The notes under the pieces are model-generated. The model was not told where the DNA came from, ran no database searches, and saw only the letters and a list, made by a program, of their open reading frames with translations. A DNA stretch of 64,000 bases from Sipunculus nudus (lineage: Eukaryota > Annelida > Sipuncula > Golfingiida > Sipunculidae): NCBI GenBank assembly GCA_026874595.1, contig CM049306.1, positions 35,978,019 to 36,042,018 on the forward strand. Reading direction: 5' to 3'. This document shows, one piece after another, positions 23,745-35,510 of the stretch. Both the position numbers and the translations under genes were made by a program. Numbering within the stretch: position 1 is the first letter of the stretch; every line of letters begins with the position of its first letter.

Positions 23745-26045
23745 TTAAGAGAAAATTAAATTGTGATGAGCTGTGAGCTGTCCTGTGGTGTACCAACGAA
23801 GGCAGTGAAGCGTGACACATATTCCTCTCGGCTTGGAATAGTATATTTTCTGCGCTTATAAATACCAAACAACTGAATGTTAGGTTGTTTGAGGGGTATA
23901 CATGTGGCCTGTGTGTGTTTTCTTTTTTTCAGAATTAAAACATTTCGAGCTGGGCCTGAAAATGCTTTTGCAGCCTCCCACAGCACAGAGGGCCTGTACA
24001 ACCCATAATGCACCTGTGTAAGGTACAAAACATTATTATTACCCGGCACGCGTGAGGTGCAGAGTTCAGTTTCTTTCTTTAAAATTGCATCGATTACAGT
24101 TCGGATTCATTCGGTTTTTCTAGGCAAGTGATCTACAAGACAAACCCTATCAAGATACTCTAAAAGGTTATAATCTCGAAGAAGACCATAAATATCATGA
24201 ACTAAACCTTTCTTAAGACTAACCTCGCATCATAAAGCAAATTAACCAATATAAAAACACCTAATTTACGAATTTACTGCTACTGAGCAGGAGCCTATGC
24301 AAAAACTGCAGTTTATTTTCTCAATGAAATCTTTATTCCTAGGCATTGCAACTAAGGCTAGTGTCATATCCGATCATACTCTAGAACCGAAGTTTTGTGA
24401 AAGTTTCACGCAGAATCTATGAGCTCTCTCTATTAACTTTATACCATTAGGTCTGTGACTGTTCCACAATTCCGCACCATAGAGCATTCTCGGTACGACT
24501 ACACCTTTATACGCGCTCATTGGATTTAATCATTAAGGTTAAAAACCTACCAACCACAAAAAGGACCCTTTAGTTTTCTGAGAGGCTCCAAAAACACAGT
24601 CACAATTAGTTAAATCTAGTTAGTAGAAAATTCCTAAGTGACCGCCTTTAAGATATTAATTCATTTCCAACAAACCAGTACGCTCTTTACACAGCGCTTT
24701 ATCTATAGGGCTACTACCTATATCGTAAGGCGCTGTTTGTTATGACCTCGTATCCTGAATGTCTACACCAGAGGGGAGCACTGTATTTTTGTCCAATCAG
24801 ATGAGACCTTGTGCTGGAAGACAAAGCCAAGCAAGGAATACACGGAGCCAATCATGTTCATTTCATTTTGAGTGACAGCTCATCGCCCGGCGTAACCGTC
24901 TGGTCACAGGCCACAGGCTCAGAGAGAACTTCCCCTGACGTGGTTTGCTTAGGGCCTTAGGGCACATAGGATGCTCTGCCGGTGAGCTGTAATTCAAACG
25001 AAACGTAACAACAAAGGCTGCGTGCACACCTCGCTGGCTGGTTTCAGTTCTGCAGACAACAGATACATGGCTACGCTAACACAGTCATAAGGTCTAAATG
25101 GAATCGGTCGATGATGCGAGAATGCAGAAGGAGCAATTTAAATTCGACCGGAAACTCATCAAGCGGCGCTTGAAACGCAGCAATGGGCGGAGCCAGGATG
25201 CCTGTCGAGTGTTTTTTTATTGGCATCTGATTGGCTGCTTGTCACATCATACGCACGTTTATTTCAGCGGACAACGAACCGCCATCTGGTGTCTAAATAT
25301 ATCATAAACGGTCAAAGCTGGCAGCGTGAAAATCAGTTGCTTCTTTAGAAGCGCAAGATTTCCGCTGCCTCGGGGGCGTAACAAACCAGGCTCTCTTACC
25401 CTAATCTTTTTTTTCTTATTTTTCTGTTGATTCTCCCCCAAAACTAATATTTCTTATTTTGCTTGGTAGGCCTAGGTGAACCGCTAGGACTGGCTGTAAC
25501 GGTAACACATATTTAGAATTGACTGCAAGAAAGTTGGTTGCAATGCCAATAACGAAACGTCATCTGCCTGTACCGGCGAGCCAATAAAAACTTACGCACT
25601 CGAGCCTCTAATCTCCTTGCCCAAAGTTCGACAAATAGATCTTTAATATATAGCAGAAATAGCCAAGGACCCTCCCTGGCGCAGGGACTGGCCAATGCCA
25701 AAAAGGTTACCCCAATGACCATCATCGCGAACCGCGCTTTTCACATCAGAGCAGCAATTACATAAGAGTCTCCACCACAACCTTCCTCTGACACCGAAGG
25801 AATATAACTTAAAAATTAACCATGCATCATGCCAATGATGCCATACGGTGTCGAAGGCCTTTTTAAGACCTTAGACTGCATGTGTCGCCGATAACCCTGA
25901 CTGATAGGCACACTGCAGTTCATCAGGGAAATTAATATTCTGCTTAGAAGAGCAGTTTAGCAGCCTGTTTAAAAAAAGACCTTTTCCAATAATTTATCAA
26001 TTACACTAATAAGCGCGATTCCTCTAAATTTGTCTGGGTCTTCGA
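23745..26045 (-). pseudogene. Non-LTR retrotransposon pol relic, right copy
   Basis: Mirror of 7960-10230 with the same RT and C-terminal blocks on the minus strand. Around 25750-25785 it keeps bases missing from the left copy; on the minus strand they extend the FGVRGRL segment toward the RQGG box. This arm is therefore closer to the original element at that point. Confidence 0.75.
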
Positions 26046-27192
26046 CTAGCAACGGTCATTTGCGAGACTTTGCTCGTAATTGTGACCCCCGCAGAAGCAG
26101 GCTGTTCCTCTGACACGTATGAGCGTTCTTGGGTCTCGGAAGCAGTACACTTAAGTGCTTCGGCAAACCTGACGATCTGGAATTATGTTGGATCCTACCT
26201 GGATTACCTGACTACGGCGATAGGTCATTGACTCGGACATAGAAGACAATTTGTAAGACAACGATTTACAGTAACATTCTACGTCTTTCACAGTCTTGCG
26301 GACGTTTCTCATTTCACTATCAACGCGTGGAAACTTTTCATCATAAACACAGTTTGAACGCGAAGATTGAGGGTTGCTCTGGAAAGTTTATATACATCTT
26401 TCATGAGAATGTCCAAGCTGCGCTTTGCACTGTCCTGTTTCAGTCTCATATCAGTGCAGCCTCGGACTGTTTAATTTTTGCTATTTCACCTTTTTGCAAG
26501 TTCATGTTTGTTTTCAATTATTCAAATTCTTTAGACACACGTTTCCGGCTGCTTGTATAATTATGTTACATTTCGTTTTGTCGATCCTTCATCTGATCCA
26601 GAAACAGTTTGAACATTGCTACCATATCACAAGCCGTAAGAATAATCAAAGAGATCCAGGGGTTAACCTCATACCAAAGCCTTCTGTACAGTGCCTACTT
26701 GAAAGCACCTAGCATTAAATTATCACACTACACTTGGCTCTTCACTGTGTTCTATCAACCTTATCAAACAAATACTCCATTCATCAGATGTGTTAGTCTT
26801 GGGTTATAATAGAAAAGTAACTGCGATTAATCTATTAATTGGGGTACTATTACTATTATTACTATAGTTCAACTCAATACCCGAAAGGTGACCAGAAAAT
26901 TATTTTGAAAATTATTAATGATCTATATATAAAAACAAAATCAGCGTATATATATATACGTGTGTGTATAAAGGTGCATGTTTTTGCATAAGAGTGTTTG
27001 TGCACGCTGGGGCATGCATGAAATATAAGAACTTTTGTTTTGCGTTTAATTTCATTTTGATAGTCACTGCCATGGTCCGCTCTCACTGAAACAGAGCTTG
27101 TAATATGCAGCTGTTATCTGCATGGTACAGTTCTATGCACAATTGACTGGTATGGGGTTTTCAGCAAAATCAGAGATTTATTTTAATTGCAG

Positions 27193-27352
27193 GATTTGCC
27201 TCCAGCACCATGTGTATATATGTCGGTGAGGAAGTGCCCGTCCGTCTCCGCGGTGCCATGGTAACGATCACCAGCCTCTTCTTGGCTTTAGGACAGGTCG
27301 TTGCATCCATTGTTTCAGGCGTCTTCAGCACTGACGCTCAGAGGGGATGGAG
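27193..27352 (+). CDS. HMIT-1 exon, TM4 end to TM5
   Basis: It has an acceptor TTAATTGCAG and a donor GAG/GTTAGT. At 160 bases it is the same length and phase as its HMIT-2 counterpart. It encodes the YVGEEVPVRLRGAMVT loop and the LGQVVASIVSGVF helix. It is the first exon that survives; the preceding exon is not found in the 320 bases up to palindrome 1. Confidence 0.85.
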
Positions 27353-27545
27353 GTTAGTATTTTATCAAGTAACATGTTTCTGCAGCCGTTGCTCGGTTGA
27401 TTTATCTGTAAGAAATTTCACGCAAAATGTAATGAACGGATTTAGGCTAATTTTTTACAAGGATTTGGGTAATATACAAAGAGCAATCAATTAAATTTAG
27501 TAGGTAATCTGGATCAATATGCAGATCCAGGAATTTTTATATATT

Positions 27546-27835
27546 AAGCTCAGCTGACTGAAAACCATCTGAGCTTTTGTGTTCATTCTTTGTCCGTCCG
27601 TCCGGCCGTCCGTTATCAGAGCACAACTCGTAATCGTTGGTTGTAGAACCGTTTCCGTCACTACGACCTATATCCTCTGAGCCATGGGGCTTGTAAGTAA
27701 CCCCCCCCCCCCCGGGATAATTTAAAATTTGAAAGCTCCAGTATCTAAATAACTAATTCATCAGCTGCCATGATTCAATGCATGCATATCAATCATGGAG
27801 TGTTCCATCAGTTTCTAAAGACTATACAAAAGTAC
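27546..27835 (+). repeat. Dispersed repeat, AGCTCAGCTGACTG family
   Basis: It starts AAGCTCAGCTGACTG, has tandem GTCCGTCCG, a run of C at about 27701-27713, and ends in the CATGGAGTGTTCCATCAGTT segment. It is a partial copy in HMIT-1 intron sequence. Confidence 0.75.
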
Positions 27836-28377
27836 ATTTAGAAACACACCAAACACATGTTGGACTTGCATACACCCACCGCCTCCGTTCGAGTGGACAC
27901 ATAGCTCGACGCAGCAAAGAAGAAAGGACTGTAGGATCTGCTATTAAAGAGGATTAAGATAAACTCGTTTGCTCAAACAATAGTTTTCAAACCTATATTC
28001 CGTTGTCTCACGTAAAATATCGTTTACTCTTTAGATAATTAAAATGTCTCCCATTAAAGGAACGATATCAAGGCATGTTTACACATGTTCAGTCAGCTTT
28101 GCACGAAGGAACCTAAGAATACGAATCGAATAAGTGAATGCAAACACGGTCCCAGGTTGTCCGGACCCCTCTTGTTCAGCCGCCGCAACTTTTTTTAAGG
28201 GTTTCAGACCATTTCTTATTTTTTTAGTTTTGTCATTAGTCCTCCTGGTTTTGACCCGCCTTTTAGTAAATCCTATATCCGCCCCTGAAAGGGAGATTGC
28301 CGAACCTTACACTTTGCCGATACGTGCAACATATGTTAATATGCGCATAGTTTTAAATATATTTCTTTATTTTGCAG
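27836..28377. other. HMIT-1 intron remainder
   Basis: I see no further feature apart from a short open frame at 28134-28400 that runs into the next exon. Confidence 0.5.
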
Positions 28378-28505
28378 GTACATGTTGGGTCTATCATTGA
28401 TTCCCTCCCTTGTTATGCTGGTTGGGTTCTTCTTCATGCCAGAAAGTCCTCGGTGGCTGGTGGGAAAAGAGAAAGATGCGGAGGCAAGATCAGAGGGGTT
28501 TAGAG
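28378..28505 (+). CDS. HMIT-1 exon, TM6 and PESPRWL loop, with internal deletion
   Basis: It encodes YMLGLSLIPSL then FFFMPESPRWLVGKEK. Compared with HMIT-2 about 16 bases are lost after GAGGCAAG (near 28487), shifting the frame to TGA at 28514-28516. The 3' end is set at GAG/GTAATT and is uncertain. Confidence 0.75.
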
Positions 28506-28577
28506 GTAATTTGTGAACATACAATTTATCTAACTGCTTACATCAATAAGCGATGAATCTTTGATGGTGTGTCGGGG

Positions 28578-28580
28578 GGT

Positions 28581-28628
<48 letters not shown>

Positions 28629-28635
28629 TATATTT

Positions 28636-28677
<42 letters not shown>
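28578..28677. repeat. (AT)n microsatellite
   Basis: Two long AT runs are separated by a short ATTTTATT-like interruption, in the HMIT-1 intron where the TM7 exon would be expected. Confidence 0.95.
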
Positions 28678-28680
<3 letters not shown>

Positions 28681-28952
28681 TCCAAATGTTCCATGAAAAA
28701 ATCAATGTATAAAAGGGACATGTTGACTCCTGAAGTCGATTAATCTTTATTCTGATGAAATTATGATAATGATGCCGTCGCTTTACGGAACATTTAATGC
28801 AGTTTGTTTGTCAATGTGATGGCAGCATAATGATACAGGAAGATTGGATCTCGCTTGCCACTTTACTGTAAGAGGGACAAAAGTGCCGCTAATAATAAGA
28901 ATAATAATTGTCATTGCTCTTTTCATTTATGGTCTTTTAACATTTATTCCAG

Positions 28953-29116
28953 AACCTACAGTGCGACAGTTGTCAAAATGTCGTGAATCAGGAACTCTAC
29001 CGAGGCAATATGGATTTCAGTAGCACCAATGGTCTTCAGGCTCGTGTTTACCGCAGTAGGGATTTGTCTTACTGACAAAATAGGTAGAAAACCATTGATG
29101 GTTACAAGTATGTTAG
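28953..29116 (+). CDS. HMIT-1 exon, TM7 end to TM8, with in-frame stop
   Basis: It is 164 bases, as in HMIT-2. It encodes YSATVVKMS, then TGA at 28984-28986 where HMIT-2 has glycine, then STEAIWISVAPMVFRLVF and DKIGRKPL. The preceding TM7 exon is absent between 28506 and 28952. Confidence 0.8.
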
Positions 29117-29487
29117 GTAGGCACCTTTAAAAGGGCAAATTATACTGACTTAGAGATATATTTCTCAATCTCGTTCGTTAATTTTTTCATATGTCGTAAT
29201 GTAGGCCCTAAAATCTAAGTAAAACTTCAGTTCTTTATTGGCTAAAAATTCGTTTGTCGACGGTTATATAGATGGGCAGAATTAAAAAAATATATACATA
29301 TTTAAATAAAAACCATTTTAATAATAATTATAATAATAATAATAATATATACAAGCCGTATGATAATTTCTATAGACTCCTATTAAAATTCTTTCTCTTT
29401 TGGTTTCATAAATTCGTTTAAAATTATTCTCCCTGAGTTTAGGTTTATGCATTTTACCACAAAGCGTGATTTCAGTATCAACTTTAT

Positions 29488-29785
29488 GTTCCTGTTCGAG
29501 GAACATTTGCTAGCCTGTGTTTCTGTTCTAGGTTCATTGGTTAGTTTGTGTGTTTCTAAGTACATTTGTCAGCCTGTGTGTTTCTGTTTTAGTTACATTT
29601 GCAAGCTCTTTGTTTCTGTTCTAGGTACATCTATTAGTGTGTGTGTTTCTTAGTACATTTGCCAGCCTGTGTGTTTCTATTTTAGTTACATTTGCTAGCC
29701 TGTTTGTTTCTGTTCTGGGTACATTGGTTAGTTTTTGTGTTTCTTTTTTAGGTACATTTGCCAGCCTGTGCGTGATAGCAATTGG
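29488..29785 (+). repeat. Minisatellite made of the HMIT-1 TM9-exon acceptor junction
   Basis: About eight to nine units of 29-33 bases each carry a pyrimidine tract, an AG and the start of the exon: landmarks TTTCTGTTCTAG and GTACATTTGCCAGCC. The last unit is the real 3' splice site and exon start at 29752. Most units keep an acceptor-like YYYTAG; one has CTGG. Several junctions share a 33-base (11-codon) period, so the frame from about 29637 stays open into the exon and repeats a hydrophobic TFASLCVSVLG-like peptide. Confidence 0.88.
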
Positions 29786-29869
29786 TTTTCAATTAACAGC
29801 ATTTATCTCTCCTTCCATTGGCGACATAACATCTCAACAATTGACCAACTCTAGCTGTTCAGTGTACAG
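29752..29869 (+). CDS. HMIT-1 exon, TM9
   Basis: It is 118 bases, matching HMIT-2. It encodes TFASLCVIAIGFQLTAFI and ends SSCSVYR at donor ACAG/GTAAGC. The acceptor TTTTTTAG is the last of a tandem series of look-alike acceptors (see 29488-29785). Confidence 0.85.
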
Positions 29870-30482
29870 GTAAGCCACGGTCAAATTTAAAACAATGTTT
29901 TATTTGTTTGTGCAAGATTCCATTTCACACTTCTTAGGAAAGCCGTAACTTTGCTGTGTAGAGCAAAGTGTACCTGATTTTGCCGAAAAGACATGAAAAT
30001 ATAAATGTTCAAAGCAGGACAACCGAGCTCGTTTTCTATGGATGTCTTGATGTATGAGAGTGACATATTTAAAGTCAAGTCGACATGTTTTGTCGGATCA
30101 ATACTGGGATATTCTTCAAGCATCGAAACAACTTGGACAGTATACCTTCTCCTGGAGCATGCGCATTGCGTATCATGCATGTTTGTGTGCTGTGTTTTGG
30201 TCAAATGATCCATCATCGTAGGTTTTGTGAAATGGAATCAAGCAAAACCTCCGGTAAAGGGACATCTACGTTTTATATAAGTTTTGGTTATAACGTTTCT
30301 CCCCGATGGTATAACATATCACGATCTTCCTTGTTGATATAATGGGCTCGAACACTCAGTATCGATCGTGGACACCAGGTGTCGCTTGTGTTTGTAGATA
30401 AGGTCAGCAGGGATAAAACGAAAGGTCACTTTAAACGAAGGTCAATATATTCCAGGTATATTCTGCCTACCCGGGTAAATAA

Positions 30483-30526
30483 ATGGAGAGAGAGAGAGAG
30501 AGAGGGAGAGAGAGAGAGAGAGAGAT
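30483..30526. repeat. (GA)n microsatellite
   Basis: Nearly perfect GA repeats interrupted by one GG. Confidence 0.95.
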
Positions 30527-30660
30527 AGGTGCGCGCATGTGTGTGTGGTAAACAATTCTTAATGCCGCTTAATGTTCTGTTTTTAATGTTTTCAGTTAAT
30601 ATTTCTTTCAAAGGAAAGTGAATCTTACACCAACCCTACACCTTGATTGTCTGATTTCAG

Positions 30661-30895
30661 CTCCTGCGGTGATTGTGTAAAGGACGGTTCATGTGGATTA
30701 TGTTATGAGGAGACGAATGTATGGTCATCAGGAGGTCTGTGTATCCCGTCCTTCGTTAACCAGACAGCAGCCATGATGCCCTGTGGACCAGACAAGCCGG
30801 CCTCAGGCTGGCTGTGGGATTACGTTTGTCTTCCTCCATCCCCATGGGTAGTTCCGTTTGGACTTGTCATCTATTTTGCGTTTTTTTTTCACTAG
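30661..30895 (+). CDS. HMIT-1 exon, cysteine-rich extracellular loop and TM10 start
   Basis: It has an acceptor CTGATTTCAG and encodes SCGDCVKDGSCGLCYEE, an NQTA glycosylation-like site and LVIYFAFFF. At 235 bases it is one shorter than the 236-base HMIT-2 exon; the loss maps to a run of nine T, and the frame ends on TAG exactly at the exon end. A homopolymer sequencing error is possible. Confidence 0.8.
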
Positions 30896-31053
30896 GTAAT
30901 ATTTAAATAATTAGTTTTCTTTTTCATCCATAATAAATTTACATGCCACTTATTGTTCGTCCATTGGGGATGATGCACGAGAACCTCAATATCTTAATAT
31001 TTGGGGTATAGGTGGCGTTGTGTCCTGTGGTCGATTACGCAACAGTTTGGCCG

Positions 31054-31086
31054 GCGACGCAACAGACCTAGAAACTGTTGCGTCGC
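31054..31086. other. Perfect 12-bp hairpin
   Basis: GCGACGCAACAG (31054-31065) and CTGTTGCGTCGC (31075-31086) are exact reverse complements around a 9-base loop, inside an HMIT-1 intron. Another GCAACAG lies just upstream at about 31039. The role is unknown; it could be the end of a mobile element. Confidence 0.8.
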
Positions 31087-31627
31087 TGTCGGGGGCTAAG
31101 AATTTGCAGGCTCTGTAATTGCAGCTGCACCCAACTGGGCAGTCCTGTGCAATGGCAAGTGGCCACGTATCCTGTGTATCCCATGCGAGACGTCAACATT
31201 CATGAGCTCCTTCGGAATGACCAGCACACCTGGTCTTGATTTTATCAGAAGTGTGAGGACTTTTGGCGGACTTAGCTCTGGCTTCAGTGTCTATAATTTT
31301 ATCCACCACTTGACCAGACAAGTCAGGTGGAATTGGTTTTGGCTGTCTTGCATTCCTCCTGTATACAGTAGGGTTGGAAGTACGACAGCACAGCAGACTT
31401 TTAGCTTGTTTAAAGGCTGATCCCACGACGCTGCCATGCATACATAGCGCTATATCGACATTATAGAGTCTACCACCAGCGTACTGGCTGTCAGAGTACC
31501 GTTACATCTCACCAAGGAACGCGCTTTACGGCTCTATGAGGATGCAAATATTGTCGTCATTTGTGACGCATCATAGCCTACAAGTACGCTGTAACTAGAC
31601 ATAAATCAGGCCAATCGTTGTTTTTTT

Positions 31628-32280
31628 TAGCTCAGCTAACTGTTAGTCCGGCCGTCTGTCCGTTAACAAGGCACAAATCGTAACCGCTGGACCTGGAATC
31701 TTCTTACTTTACATCCAGAGAGGTTCATAAAAAAATCTCCTTGGAAACCTGGAATTAGGTCTCTGTTACCCATATCCTTCGAGCTATGAGACCCCAAAGT
31801 ACCCCCCGCCCCAGAATGGTCAAAAATTTCATACAAAAACTTCAATATCTCATTAACTACATCACTGATGGTCATGATTTTTGACATACATATTGATCAT
31901 GAGATGTTCCATCAGTTCCTGCAGACTGGTTGCGCCACCTTTATTTTTCGATTTTTTACGAATTTTTTTCTCTAATTTTGAGACCTTAAAAAATGTGGAC
32001 ATCTGTTAACAGGGCACAAATCGTAAAGACTGGACCTAGAATCTTCATTCTTTACATTCTGAGAGACCTCTGATGGTCATGATTTTTGGCATACTTATTT
32101 ATCATGAGATGTTTCATGAGTTTCTGCAGACTGGTGGCACCACCTGTATTTTTCGATTTTTTTACAAATTGTTTTCTCTATTTTTGAGACCTTTAAAATG
32201 TGAACATCTGTTAACAGGGCACAAATCGTAAAGACTGGACCTAGAATCTTCATTCTGACAAAATGATCCTGGTCCATAAA
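31628..32280 (+). repeat. Dispersed repeat, AGCTCAGCTGACTG family
   Basis: It starts TTTAGCTCAGCTAACTG, then GGCACAAATCGTAACCGC, CTCCTTGGAAACCTG, CGAGCTATGAGACC, a C-rich run and TGGTTGCGCCACC. A second partial unit (31995-32280) repeats the GGCACAAATCGTAAAGACTGG and GATGTTTCATGAGTTTCTGC parts. Confidence 0.8.
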
Positions 32281-32860
32281 AATTGTTTATTATTTAATAT
32301 TATATAAATAATTAAAAATATTTTTAACATATTAATAGTTATATAACATATATTAGGTATTCCAGTGAACTGCGATTCGTTGTTTAAGGCGTCATATGTC
32401 AAGTTGTGTGTCCATGTCCGCGTATATGCGTATATTCATGCAAATTTGCTCATATTTTAACTGTGTTTTTTTATGTCTCAGTCAGCGTATATTCTTATGT
32501 TTAGCAGGAGCGATATATACGCTTAGGGTCTAGGTGTGTGTTAGCCCTGCCAGGGCGTTAGCATTTATGTTTGTACAAAAATGCGTTAATAATACGTGAT
32601 TTCATGCACCTATAAACTTAACTCCGTGTTGGCTCTTATAACTAAATAAGAGGGTCAAAGAGTGGTAAATTAGTTATATTAGTTGCCTCAAGGTGGCGGT
32701 ACCGATACTAATTGTGATACAACAGGGAACGTTTGATTTCTTTGTCAGAGGCTATAAAGCCTTAACCAATTTCGTGGACTGGGCCAGTCTAGGTGTGTTT
32801 ATACATTCACTGTGTGTACTCTCTCTGTATCTCTGCAAGTTGCGGTATTTTATATTCTAG

Positions 32861-33011
32861 GTGTTGCTGGCATGCCTTACACCATTAATGCCGAAATCTA
32901 TCCTGTTTGGGCCAGCAGCACCGGAAACGGGATTGCGACTGCAGTGAAATGGGCCTCCACGGCACTGACATCATTCATTTATCTTTTTAACTGTTTCACT
33001 CACCACGTACG
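32861..33011 (+). CDS. HMIT-1 exon, TM10-TM11
   Basis: It encodes AGMPYTINAEIYPVWASS followed by TGNGIATAVKW. At 151 bases, against 153 in HMIT-2, it ends in phase 2 whereas the last exon needs phase 1, so an indel lies in the poorly conserved end (near 32985-33011). Confidence 0.85.
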
Positions 33012-33431
33012 GTAAGTAATTTCAAGCAGATGACTGCACTGGGAACACCTCGGCCGAATCCGCGGCTTCTAGCTATACCGTGTAGATCCGAATGAGGATA
33101 AAGTTCACGCCAGAAAATCTGTCCGCCTAGTGTTTGATGTTCAGCCATATGTAAAACCCATATTATGTACTGTATGTTTGCTAAATAATGTATAGCTTTA
33201 AAACTGTGAACATTGAACTCCTTTCTTGACGACCTAATTGAAATGGCTACCCGGTGTATCTGGCGTATCAATGAGCCGCACATACATCTGATGCCTGATC
33301 GGCAGCGATTGGCCAAGGTGTTCCAAATGTATTAGACTGCTATGAGATTCGTTCTTCGCCACATAAGCGACACATAATAGAACGGTCATATTGTAACTTA
33401 TACATAAAATTATCAATACGCATTCCGTTTT

Positions 33432-34990
33432 TAGCTCAGCTGACTGTAAGCCATTTGAGCTATAGCGATCACCCTTTCTCCGGCGTCCGTCCGTCCGTCC
33501 GTCCGTTAACAGGGCACAAATCGTAACCATTAGACCTGGAAACTTCTAACTGTACATCAAGGGAGATCCTGGGCAAATCTCCTTGGAAACACGAAATTCG
33601 GTCATGGTGACCTATATTTTGTGACTTTCGGGCCTGAAACATGATTTTGAGCAACCAGACAGTCAGACGGGGCACAAAATGTATCAATTAGGCCCAGAAA
33701 CCTCTAACCTAACATTTTGGGATATCCTAGGCAAATGTCTTGGAAACCTGAAACTAGGTCACTGTGACCTATATTCTGCGACCTATAGGGAAAAGATGTC
33801 ATATGAGCACCCTGAATGTCAGAAGGACAAATCGTATCTGTGAAGCCTAGAATCTTCTAACACAATAACCTGGGAGTTTACAGGCAAATCTCCTTGGAAA
33901 CCTAAAATTTAGTCATGGTGACCTATATTTTGTGACCTACAGGCCGAAAACATGATTTCGAGCACCCTGAATGTCATATGGGGACAAATCGTATATGTGA
34001 GTCCTAGAATCTTTTAACTCAATATCCACGGAATATCTAGGCAATCTCCTTGGATAAACTGAAATTAGGTCAAAGTAACCTATATTTTGTGACCTATGGG
34101 CAAAACATAATTTTGAACACCCAGACAGTCAGATGGGCACAAATAGTATCCATTAGACCTAGAATCCTCCAACATGACATTTAGGGAGGTCCTAGGCAAA
34201 TGTCCTTTGAAACCTGAAATAAGGTCACTGTGACCTATATTCTGCGACCTATAGGAAAAAGATGTCGTATAAACACACTGAATGTCAGATGGTGACAAAT
34301 CGTATCTGTAAGGCCTAGAATCTTCTTACACAATTTCCTGGGAGGCTCTAGGCGAATCTCCTTGGAAACCTGAAATTAGGTTATGGTGACCTACATTTTG
34401 TGACCTACGAGACAAAAACCTGAACCTATCAGAAAAGATGTCATATAAGCGGCCAGACCGACAGACAGTGCACAAATTGTATCCATTAGCCTTGAATCTT
34501 TTAATATAAAATTCAGGGAGGTCTTCGTCAAGTGTCCTTGGAAACCTGAAATTAGGTCATGGTGACCTATAATGTGTTACCTATGGGCTGAAAAATGGTT
34601 TTGAGCATCCAGACAGAAAAGGCACAAATTGTATCCATTAGCCCTAGAATCTTCTAACATGACATTCAGGGAATCCTTTGCAATTCTCCTTGGAAACCTG
34701 AAATTGGATCATGGTGACCTATATTCTGCCAGCTATGGACCAGAAACTTTATTTTGAGCACCCAGACAGACAGGGTAAACATTGTATCCATTTTCCTTGG
34801 AATCCTCTATTGTGAAATCCAGGGGGATTCAAGGCAGGTCTCCTATGAATCCGTAAATTTTTATTTTCTGTCCATTTTTTCAACACTGTAACTTTAACCA
34901 TAGGCAATTCTCACAGACAATATATAACATTAATAAAAAAATGAACACCCAATCTAAATTAGCTGAGCATCATGGCCCATGGGTCACTTG
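33432..34990 (+). repeat. AGCTCAGCTGACTG-family element with an internal tandem array
   Basis: It opens TTAGCTCAGCTGACTG (33432) and closes with the inverted end AAATTAGCTGAGCATC (about 34956-34971). Between them a unit of roughly 155-170 bases is repeated about eight times. Landmarks in each unit are GGCACAAATCGTATCC, CTTGGAAACCTGAAATTAGG, GGTGACCTATATT and GAGCACCCAGACAG. No open frame spans it. It lies in the last HMIT-1 intron. Confidence 0.8.
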
Positions 34991-35510
34991 TTGTTGCGGC
35001 GTGTCATCCCGGTCAAACTTGGGCAACGACCAGTCTTAGGTATCATTGTAACGCATGCCCGATAATCAAACAAGGAGCTTTGAAATTAAGTACGTAGGCC
35101 GAACATATTTATTTTATATCAAGCCTGATTAATGATTATTGATTAAACTTATGTTTGATTTTGATTTCACTGACTCAGAATATAGAATGACGTATTGGTA
35201 AAACTACCAATTTGGAAAAAAAGCTGCGTTATCAGCGTAAATCCTGGGATTCCGGAGCAGGCGACACTATTTGTTGACATTGCTTTTTAGGCACATGGTG
35301 GCGCCACCACATTATATGGTAGGGTACCAGTTTAGGCACCAGTAAGCCGTTAAATTACCCACCATTTGTCATGCACGTTTCTGTCTCAGCATGCTGAGAT
35401 GCCGAGGGTTATTTTGTCAGTCAGTAAACTATTTTGTCAGTCAGTAAACATCTGTCAACTGCAGATTTTTGATGTGGTAGTTTTAAACAAGTGCTATGGT
35501 TTATTTACAG

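Larger units (their letters stand above)
17806..26872 (-). repeat. Palindrome 1, right arm (about 9.1 kb)
   Basis: It is the reverse complement of 7129-14520 at very high identity, plus a 1905-bp segment (18435-20339) absent from the left arm and minus about 220 bp near 22325. Its outer end stops 320 bases before the first surviving exon of HMIT-1. Confidence 0.93.

Noticed and set aside
27210-27494. Independent small gene starting at ATG 27210
   Set aside because: The reading continues past the GAG/GTTAGT donor into intron. The residues are an internal transporter segment with matching acceptor and phase, so it is an HMIT-1 exon and not a start.
29447-29653. Small hydrophobic secreted or membrane protein
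   Set aside because: The peptide is the translation of the acceptor-junction minisatellite; no separate start context or family.
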